Shown here: positions 16,424-21,713 of the stretch, one piece after another
How positions within the stretch are numbered: position 1 is the stretch's first letter
Layout: every line of letters begins with the position of its first letter
Assembly: GCA_964471945.1 (NCBI GenBank)
Contig: CAYYIJ010000037.1
Coordinates: 1 to 21,713, forward strand
Length of the DNA: 21,713 nt
Direction of reading: 5' to 3'
Origin: JASEHD01 sp964471945
Lineage (GTDB): Bacteria > Bacteroidota > Ignavibacteria > UBA10030 > SZUA-254
Program-made: the position numbers and the translations under genes
The notes under the pieces: model-generated
The model's input: only the letters and a program-made list of their open reading frames with translations
Told to the model about the DNA's origin: nothing
The model's database searches: none

Positions 16424-16741
16424 ATGCTTAGTAAACCGAGTGAAGGGGAAGAGGAATATTTCGTACACTTAGAAGCTCAGAAGAAAAAGAAACTTGCAGA
16501 AGAGCGGGAAAAGTTGTTGAAACAAAAGGAGCGGGAAGAGTTAAAACACCTCCACTGGCTGCACTGTCCTAAGTGTGGGTCAGAGCTTCAAACTATTAAG
16601 TTCAAGGAAGTGGAAATCGACCGATGTTTTTCTTGTAACGGTACATGGCTCGACGAAGGAGAATTAGAAAAAATTGGCCATGCTGATTCTGAAAAAAGCA
16701 GCATGATATCATCTCTCATTCGTATCTTTAAACATCATTAA
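16424..16741 (+). CDS. Small zinc-ribbon protein (zf-TFIIB type) with coiled-coil N-terminus
   Basis: The 105-aa product has a Lys/Glu-rich helix (about 10-43) likely to form a coiled coil, then a zinc ribbon with C48 and C51 (CPKC) and C68 and C71 (CFSC), followed by GTWLDEGELEKI. The spacing and the WLDxGEL ending match the zf-TFIIB family. The ATG has AAAGGA 8 nt upstream. It lies 56 bp after the NFACT gene on the same strand, with no terminator that I can see between them, so co-transcription is likely. The 3' end overlaps the convergent phosphatase gene by 33 bp. Function is unknown; nucleic-acid or ribosome binding is a reasonable guess from the zinc ribbon and the neighbour. Confidence 0.88.
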   Translation: MLSKPSEGEEEYFVHLEAQKKKKLAEEREKLLKQKEREELKHLHWLHCPKCGSELQTIKFKEVEIDRCFSCNGTWLDEGELEKIGHADSEKSSMISSLIRIFKHH

Positions 16742-18370
16742 TGCTTCTTTTAATATTCTTCCTTCACACTGTCGTGAGTTTTCAATTCCCAAAACAGCAG
16801 AGATGGTCGGTGCAAGATCAATAGGTTGTGCGGGCAAGGAATATGTACCGGTTAAAAACATTTTTCCATATAAGATGAGTGGGACATGAGAATCGTAATC
16901 ATATGGTTGACCGTGGTTTGTACCAACGCTATCTCCACTCATTATAAAATTTGGTTTCAATACATATAGCACATCACCGCTGCGATGATGGTGAAAAGAT
17001 TTTTCCACTTTTATAGCGATAGGATTATGAATATTTTTAGCTTCAATCGCTGGGCGCGTGAACACGTCCGCAATGAACGGTAATACCATTAATGAATCTT
17101 TTAAAACTTGAGCGGCGACCGCAAGAGCAATACCATTCTTAGTAAGCATATCCTGGTTAAGGTATATATCACACTCGTTAACATATTCTAAATATGTTGC
17201 CTCTGTTGTTTCACCAAATCTATTTTTAAGAATCCGCTCCGCATATGTCGATATTTTTTTTGAGCTAACTCTCCCTGCCTGAATATTTGGGAATTTTTTA
17301 TTAAGAAATTCGGGGATTGGAGCTATTCCGTGATCGCTTGTAAGTGCAATGATGCAGTTACTTAGTCCGATATTTTTATCTATAAATAAGAAAAAATTTC
17401 CAAGCATTTCATCTGTTCTAAGTATATTATCAAATGTTTCACGGCTGTCAGGTCCATACGCATGCCCGATTTCATCGATTGCCGAAATGGAGATAAACAG
17501 CATATCTGTAATCCCCCTAAATCCAAGCGACTCTGCCGTAAAAACACTGCGGGCTGTATTGAGTAGAAACTCGGTGGAATAGGGTGTACATTCAAGAGCT
17601 TGATAATATGATGGTGTAATGATCGCAGGATTATCGCCAGATATATGATGTGGAAATACTTTCCCTATCTTGCCCCAGTCGGCTTCGTAATGGACATCAT
17701 CCTCATCGCACAAAATCGCGGCTATCGATGGATTTATTTCATTCCATGTGGTACCAAAGTAATTTTTAATCAATCCCACTGTGTTTATTGCTTGTATATA
17801 TGGTGGAAGTGATTCCATATAATATGTTGAGGTTACAATGAGAGAGTCTGATATCCAGTACGCAGCACCTAATTTTCCCGCCATCAGAATGGCAGATCTA
17901 TCTTTATTCGAGATGGCAATAACCTTAGACTTGAAGTTAGAATGAATACGTAACATATCGCCGAGAGAGTAGACCAGTAAATTTTTCGATGATTTTCCGC
18001 TCTGGTTGTTATCGATTATATGAACAGAGTCGTCAGCCACACTGTTTATAAATTTTTTCTTATCACGGTCGTACCAACCATTGGAAATGATGCCATTAAT
18101 GTTTGCGTATGTTCCGGTACTTATGGCAGCATGACCCGGTGCAGTTTTTGTGAGGGCGTGGTTAAATTTTACATTCTCAAAATTTGCTCCTCGTTCAAGC
18201 AAATAATTAAAACCACCATTAGGTAAGAAGTGTGGTCGAAAACGCTCGATGTAATAGTGTGGAAATTGATCAAGGACGATGATAATGATTACTTTAGATT
18301 GCTGGGAAAATAAGTTTATATGAAATAGGACAGCAAGAAAAACAACTAAATATTTAGATGGTTTTTTCAC
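16709..18370 (-). CDS. Secreted PafA-like alkaline phosphatase
   Basis: Predicted periplasmic phosphomonoesterase of the alkaline phosphatase/NPP superfamily, releasing phosphate from organic phosphates. A signal peptide spans about 1-22. Two-zinc-site residues are visible: D34 (VLDQ), nucleophile T76 (TKTAPGH), D299 and H303 (AIDEIGHAYG), D346 and H347 (SDHG) and H486 (TNHGQ). N97 (NGWYDR) and K156/R158 (NKDRSAI) match the phosphate-contacting Asn and Lys/Arg of Flavobacteria-type PafA, which favours a monoesterase over an NPP diesterase. The length (553 aa) is near PafA (546 aa). The start is GTG (GTG AAA AAA) without a Shine-Dalgarno. It is a single gene, divergent from the HisA-like gene. 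No pho-box could be identified. Confidence 0.92.
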   Translation of the reverse strand: MKKPSKYLVVFLAVLFHINLFSQQSKVIIIIVLDQFPHYYIERFRPHFLPNGGFNYLLERGANFENVKFNHALTKTAPGHAAISTGTYANINGIISNGWYDRDKKKFINSVADDSVHIIDNNQSGKSSKNLLVYSLGDMLRIHSNFKSKVIAISNKDRSAILMAGKLGAAYWISDSLIVTSTYYMESLPPYIQAINTVGLIKNYFGTTWNEINPSIAAILCDEDDVHYEADWGKIGKVFPHHISGDNPAIITPSYYQALECTPYSTEFLLNTARSVFTAESLGFRGITDMLFISISAIDEIGHAYGPDSRETFDNILRTDEMLGNFFLFIDKNIGLSNCIIALTSDHGIAPIPEFLNKKFPNIQAGRVSSKKISTYAERILKNRFGETTEATYLEYVNECDIYLNQDMLTKNGIALAVAAQVLKDSLMVLPFIADVFTRPAIEAKNIHNPIAIKVEKSFHHHRSGDVLYVLKPNFIMSGDSVGTNHGQPYDYDSHVPLILYGKMFLTGTYSLPAQPIDLAPTISAVLGIENSRQCEGRILKEALMMFKDTNER

Positions 18371-18380
18371 GGATTGTAAT

Positions 18381-18408
18381 AATATAATTACATTCGTTTG
18401 AATTTCAA
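18381..18408 (-). promoter_or_regulatory. Candidate promoter for the PafA-like phosphatase
   Basis: On the minus strand TTGAAA (18408 to 18403) is followed after 16 bp by TATATT (18386 to 18381). An 18-bp spacing to TATTAT is also possible. Transcription would start near 18374, only a few bases before the GTG, so the mRNA would be almost leaderless. The -35 box lies inside a 13-bp palindrome. Confidence 0.4.
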
Positions 18409-18409
18409 A
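18397..18409. repeat. 13-bp palindrome between divergent genes
   Basis: TTTGAA (18397-18402), one base, TTCAAA (18404-18409): a perfect 6-1-6 inverted repeat in the 97-bp gap between the phosphatase and HisA-like genes. It covers the candidate -35 boxes of both directions. It may be a regulator site or only two back-to-back -35 boxes. Confidence 0.4.
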
Positions 18410-18426
18410 TAAAATTTCTGCATTTT
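18398..18426 (+). promoter_or_regulatory. Candidate promoter for the HisA-like/kinase/dap cluster
   Basis: TTGAAT (18398-18403), exactly 17 bp, CATTTT (18421-18426). The -10 box is the same hexamer at the same spacing as the two candidates in the envelope module. Transcription would start near 18433, giving a leader of about 35 nt. Confidence 0.28.
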
Positions 18427-18467
18427 TAAATGATGATTAAAAAAACTCCTGATATGGGTTATTATAG

Positions 18468-19217
18468 ATGATTTTGGTAATTCCATCTATTGAAATAAAG
18501 AGTGGGCGCTGCGCAATAGAAATCGAAGGGATGAACGGTTTTAAGTATAGCAATGTTCCGATCGAAATCGCAAAACTATGGCGGAAAGAAAACGCAAAAT
18601 CTCTTCATATTACAGATCTTGATGGCGTAATGAAGGGTCACCCAGTAAATTTCGATATTATCGCACAAATAGTAAAAGGTGTGGAAATTCCAATTGAACT
18701 TGGCGGTGGACTTCGGACGTTTGAAAACGTGAAGCATGCCCTTGACAACGGGATATACCGCGTGGTTGTTGGCACAATGTTCATTGAAAATCCTGACGAT
18801 GCTAAACGCTCACTAGATGTTTATGGTCCAAGTAAAGTCGTTCTGGCAATCGATGCTAATAATTACCGAATAACAATTAAAGGCGGTGATGATGCAGGCA
18901 TATCACCTCTATCAGCAGCGTTAAATGGTTATCAACTTGGTTTTCAGCGAGTGATATATACTGACGTACTTATAGAGGGTGCAGATAAAAAGCCTAACTT
19001 CAAAATGATTGAATTTCTTGCAAAGAATTCAAACTTACGGATCACTGCTTCGGGCGGTATAAAAGGACTCGATCATTTATTGAAGCTTCAAGAATTAGAG
19101 CCGTTTGGTGTAGATTCCGTAATTATTGGACGAGCGTTATATGAAAATCAATTTCCTTGTCAGCAATTATGGAGAATCTGCGAGGCAGGCAATTATCCAT
19201 ACACAGCAAAAATTTAA
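18468..19217 (+). CDS. Divergent HisA-like (beta-alpha)8 isomerase
   Basis: The fold and length (249 aa) match HisA, the ProFAR isomerase of histidine synthesis. Both phosphate-binding halves are intact: ELGGGLRTFENV with VVVGTMF, and ASGGIKGLDHL with IIGRALY. The active site is altered: the N-terminal catalytic Asp is E9 (IPSIEIKSG), the Asp of the TDIxxDG motif is E170 (TDVLIEG), the Arg and QGD of loop 1 are replaced (CAIEIEG), and the stacking Trp of loop 5 is G140. D129 and T165 are kept. It is not in a his operon. The next gene starts 1 nt after its stop. It could be a true but unusual HisA, a HisA/TrpF-type enzyme, or a paralog acting on another bis-phosphorylated aminosugar compound. 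I therefore give no gene symbol. No good ribosome site precedes the ATG. Confidence 0.85.
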   Translation: MILVIPSIEIKSGRCAIEIEGMNGFKYSNVPIEIAKLWRKENAKSLHITDLDGVMKGHPVNFDIIAQIVKGVEIPIELGGGLRTFENVKHALDNGIYRVVVGTMFIENPDDAKRSLDVYGPSKVVLAIDANNYRITIKGGDDAGISPLSAALNGYQLGFQRVIYTDVLIEGADKKPNFKMIEFLAKNSNLRITASGGIKGLDHLLKLQELEPFGVDSVIIGRALYENQFPCQQLWRICEAGNYPYTAKI

Positions 19218-19218
19218 T

Positions 19219-20142
19219 ATGACTATTACTGTTATTGGGCATCTTTGTTTAGACGTGATTGAACATCACGACGGGAGCGAGACACAAAGTTACGGGGGAA
19301 TATTTTTTACACTTGCTGCGTTGGCAAATTTACTTGAATATAAAGATAAAATTTTTCCAGTTTTCGGTATTGGAAAAAATGATTATGATAACCTCCTTGA
19401 GCGGCTAACTGTTTATCCGAATATTGATGTTTCTGGTATTTTCAAATTCAGCGGCAACACTAACCAAGTCCGTCTAAAGTATCAAAACAGAGAAAGGCGT
19501 ATTGAGTGTTCACATAATATTTCTGAACCGATCACCTTGAAACGAATACACCCATATCTCAATTCCGATATGATTTTAATAAACATGATCTCGGGTTTCG
19601 ATATCACATTGGAAACGCTTGACGAAATTCGGATGGAAGCAAGAGAGAAAAAAACGGAAATTTATCTCGATGTGCACTGCCTGGTTTGTGGCATCAATAA
19701 TGATTACACAAGATTCTATCGACCAATCGATACGTGGAGGCGATGGTTCTTCATGCTGCATGGTGTACAAATGAACGAAGAAGAAGCAAGAACAATTAGC
19801 ATTGAACATCTCGATGAATTGATGCTTAGCCAGCACATACTTGCTCTGAACACAAATGCTTTGCATATTACGCGTGGTGAGAAGGGCAGCACTGTATTTA
19901 TTAATAATCACAAACAGTCAAAACGATTCGATATACCCGCTGTAAAATCGGAGAAAGTGATAGATACTACAGGATGTGGCGACGTTTTCGCGGCAGCATA
20001 TTGTGCACATTATATGAAGACTAAAAATATCATTTCATCGACAGAATTTGCCAACCGTGTTGCATCATATAATACTCAGCTCCCCGGTTCGATTAATATC
20101 GATCAACTTTCACAGTTTTGCTTAAAAAAAGATCAAGGATAA
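19219..20142 (+). CDS. PfkB-family carbohydrate/nucleoside kinase
   Basis: Ribokinase-superfamily enzyme that transfers phosphate from ATP to a sugar, nucleoside or similar hydroxyl; the substrate is unknown. The N-terminus begins TVIGHLCLDVIEHHDG and continues with a substrate-side YGGIFFTLAALANLL. The C-terminal ATP and anion-hole motif DTTGCGD spans 249-255, with D255 as catalytic base, and HITRGEKGS lies ahead of it. A distinctive DVHCLVCG...RPIDTWRRW...VQMNEEEA region resembles kinases I recall from Chlorobi and Ignavibacteria. The frame is open back to 19126 inside the HisA-like gene, but homology begins at the ATG at 19219, which follows the TAA by 1 nt (TAATATG), so translation is coupled. 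The product is 307 aa, normal for the family. Tight coupling to the HisA-like gene suggests a shared pathway. Confidence 0.9.
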   Translation: MTITVIGHLCLDVIEHHDGSETQSYGGIFFTLAALANLLEYKDKIFPVFGIGKNDYDNLLERLTVYPNIDVSGIFKFSGNTNQVRLKYQNRERRIECSHNISEPITLKRIHPYLNSDMILINMISGFDITLETLDEIRMEAREKKTEIYLDVHCLVCGINNDYTRFYRPIDTWRRWFFMLHGVQMNEEEARTISIEHLDELMLSQHILALNTNALHITRGEKGSTVFINNHKQSKRFDIPAVKSEKVIDTTGCGDVFAAAYCAHYMKTKNIISSTEFANRVASYNTQLPGSINIDQLSQFCLKKDQG

Positions 20143-20154
20143 GTAGGTTACATT

Positions 20155-20892
20155 ATGAATATCGTATTAATTGGTTATGGCAAGATGGGAAAAGAAATCG
20201 AACGAGTTGCCTCGGAGAAGAACATCAAGATTAAACAAATATTTACACTCGAGAACAACCTTCGTGGTATGGGTATCACTAAACAATCGCTAAAAGATAT
20301 TGATGTATGCATAGATTTCTCAACACCGACAGCCGTTATTGAAAATATCAAAGTTGTTGCTGAATGTGGGAAAAATATTGTTGTTGGTACAACTGGATGG
20401 TATGATAAGCTGAAGGAGATCGAGAAAATAGTGAAGGATGCAAAAACAGGATTACTTTATTCTCCAAATTTTTCGCTCGGAATGAACATTTTTTTTCAGA
20501 TGCTTGTTTCTGCCTCAAACATTTTTAACAGATTCGATTGTTACGATATCGCAATTCACGAAATCCATCATAAAGGAAAATCTGACAGTCCGAGCGGTAC
20601 TGCGCTTACGATGGGACAAATAATCCTCAAGCACATCCGACGAAAAAAAGAAATGCATCTCGAAACATCTCATGGAAAAATCAAACCCTCCCAGCTCCAC
20701 ATTACCTCAACACGAATCGGGAATGTAGTTGGAGAACATCGTGTTTTGTTCGATTCGGAGGGTGATTCTATCGAGTTGGTTCATACGGCAAAGAATCGAG
20801 CCGGCTTCGCAACTGGGGCTTTACTTGCTGCCGAGTGGTTAAAAGGTAAGAAAGGGATTTACACAATGAAAGATTTCATCACTCCAATATAA
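20155..20892 (+). CDS. dapB: 4-hydroxy-tetrahydrodipicolinate reductase
   Basis: Reduces the DapA product to tetrahydrodipicolinate with NAD(P)H, in lysine and diaminopimelate synthesis. The nucleotide-binding GYGKMG is at 7-12, DFSTP at 54-58 and GTTGW at 78-82. The catalytic signature HEIHHKGKSDSPSGTA (135-150) includes H138 and K142, equivalent to E. coli H159 and K163, and the SGTA substrate loop. The length (245 aa) is at the short end of the family, as in Bacteroidota-like bacteria. It starts 12 bp after the kinase gene and precedes dapA by 6 bp, so the enzymes for two consecutive steps are made together. Confidence 0.96.
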   Translation: MNIVLIGYGKMGKEIERVASEKNIKIKQIFTLENNLRGMGITKQSLKDIDVCIDFSTPTAVIENIKVVAECGKNIVVGTTGWYDKLKEIEKIVKDAKTGLLYSPNFSLGMNIFFQMLVSASNIFNRFDCYDIAIHEIHHKGKSDSPSGTALTMGQIILKHIRRKKEMHLETSHGKIKPSQLHITSTRIGNVVGEHRVLFDSEGDSIELVHTAKNRAGFATGALLAAEWLKGKKGIYTMKDFITPI

Positions 20893-20898
20893 TTTTAT

Positions 20899-21713
20899 AT
20901 GAAACGAACATTATTATTTAAAGGAACGGGCACAGCCCAGGTAACACCATTCACGCTTAAAGGTGAGGTTGATGAAGCTGCTCTCAAAAAACTTGTCGAG
21001 TTTCAGATCAAAGGCGGTGTGGAAGCAATCCTACCTACGGGAACAACGGGTGAAAGCGTTACGCTAACCGAAGATGAGCAAGTACAAGTTGTCTCCATAG
21101 TTGTCAATCAGGCAAAGGGTCGCGTTAAGGTAATCGCCGGTGCAGGCAGTAACTCTACAAACAAAGCCATTGAATATTCTAAAAATGTTTTAAAAGCTGG
21201 TGTGGATGCTATTTTATCCGTTGCACCATATTACAATAAGCCGACACAGGAAGGATTCTATCAACATTACGCTGCTATTGCATCCGAGATTGATGCACCG
21301 ATTGTTATGTATAATGTTCCGGGAAGAACTTCCAGTAACATCGAAACCGGAACAACTCTCCGACTTGCTAAAGAATTTCACAACATTGCCGGTATTAAAG
21401 AAGCATCTGGGAATTTCGGAGAGATTATGGAAATTCTGCATCATAGACCTGAATATTTCGGTGTTTGGTCGGGCGATGATGCGATCACACTTCCACTTAT
21501 CGCTCTTGGTGCTGATGGAGTTGTTTCGGTTGTCTCAAATGAGGCTCCTAAACTTTTTTCCCATATGGTAAGGTTATGCTTGAAGGGAAAATTTCATCAG
21601 GCAATGAAGATTCATTATAAACTTCTCGATTTGATCAACTTCAATTTTGTTGAATCCAGTCCGATTCCCGTGAAAGCGGTTCTTGCTGAAATGGGATTGA
21701 TTAAAGAACAATA
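20899..21713 (+). CDS. dapA: 4-hydroxy-tetrahydrodipicolinate synthase, cut by the window end
   Basis: Condenses pyruvate with aspartate semialdehyde, the first committed step to diaminopimelate and lysine. 271 codons plus two bases are visible without a stop; the family is about 290-300 aa, so roughly 20-30 residues lie beyond the window. The Schiff-base lysine is K167 (GIKEASGN). GTTGE (48-52), Y112, Y138 (YNVPGRT) and R143 complete the active site. Start: the ATG at 20899, 6 bp after the dapB stop, with no strong ribosome site. Truncation is due only to the window edge; there is no internal frameshift. Confidence 0.95.
   Translation, partial: MKRTLLFKGTGTAQVTPFTLKGEVDEAALKKLVEFQIKGGVEAILPTGTTGESVTLTEDEQVQVVSIVVNQAKGRVKVIAGAGSNSTNKAIEYSKNVLKAGVDAILSVAPYYNKPTQEGFYQHYAAIASEIDAPIVMYNVPGRTSSNIETGTTLRLAKEFHNIAGIKEASGNFGEIMEILHHRPEYFGVWSGDDAITLPLIALGADGVVSVVSNEAPKLFSHMVRLCLKGKFHQAMKIHYKLLDLINFNFVESSPIPVKAVLAEMGLIKEQ

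Noticed and set aside
16742..16800. Possible terminator after the zinc-ribbon gene
   Set aside because: No GC-rich stem with a T-run is present; the sequence is the coding end of the phosphatase gene.
19126..19218. Extended N-terminus for the PfkB kinase
   Set aside because: The extra 31 codons overlap the HisA-like gene and lack kinase homology; the family N-terminus begins at the ATG at 19219.
21200..21571. Plus-strand open frame of 123 codons
   Set aside because: It is out of frame within dapA, which shows all catalytic residues through the same stretch.
1..21713. tRNA, rRNA, CRISPR array, insertion sequence or riboswitch
   Set aside because: Intergenic gaps are all under 160 bp and none shows a clover-leaf, regular spacer pattern, transposase remnant or riboswitch core that I could support.

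Overview
This window is AT-rich bacterial DNA with standard, densely packed genes, few intergenic bases and no RNA gene, insertion sequence or CRISPR array that I can see. The gene families point to the Bacteroidota/Chlorobi/Ignavibacteriota (FCB) side of the tree: a PafA-type alkaline phosphatase, a short omega subunit with a C-terminal tail, a fused CoaBC with the PxMD / ASG active-site variant, secreted proteins rich in beta structure, and a CHASE2 adenylate cyclase beside a FecR-domain protein. This placement is inference from family resemblance, not a database result.

Region 1 (156-14552, all minus strand) is a run of twelve genes. In transcription order it starts with housekeeping genes: yicC, gmk, rpoZ, coaBC, a type-4 uracil-DNA glycosylase, dnaB, dxr and rseP, with gaps of 1 to 29 bp. 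It continues into a four-gene envelope module: a secreted 366-aa protein, a membrane-anchored FecR-domain protein, an 815-aa predicted outer-membrane protein, and a CHASE2-class III adenylate cyclase with a TPR tail. The module appears to have two promoters of its own with the same architecture (TTGAC[A/T], 17 bp, CATTTT), so it probably works as two coupled gene pairs. The layout suggests an outer-membrane/periplasm to cAMP relay in which a cyclase takes the place that a sigma factor holds in FecIRA-type systems. This is the best candidate here for an undescribed system.

Region 2 (14682-16741, plus strand) holds an NFACT/RqcH-like ribosome quality-control protein followed by a small coiled-coil and zinc-ribbon protein. 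It diverges from yicC. It ends tail to tail, overlapping by 33 bp, with Region 3 (16709-18370, minus strand), a secreted PafA-like alkaline phosphatase.

Region 4 (18468 to the window end, plus strand) is a tight four-gene cluster: a divergent HisA-like isomerase, a PfkB-family sugar or nucleoside kinase, dapB, and dapA cut off by the window edge. DapA and DapB make consecutive intermediates of diaminopimelate/lysine synthesis. The HisA-like protein keeps both phosphate-binding halves, but both acid/base aspartates are glutamate and other substrate contacts are lost. Coupled to an orphan kinase, it is the second notable candidate.
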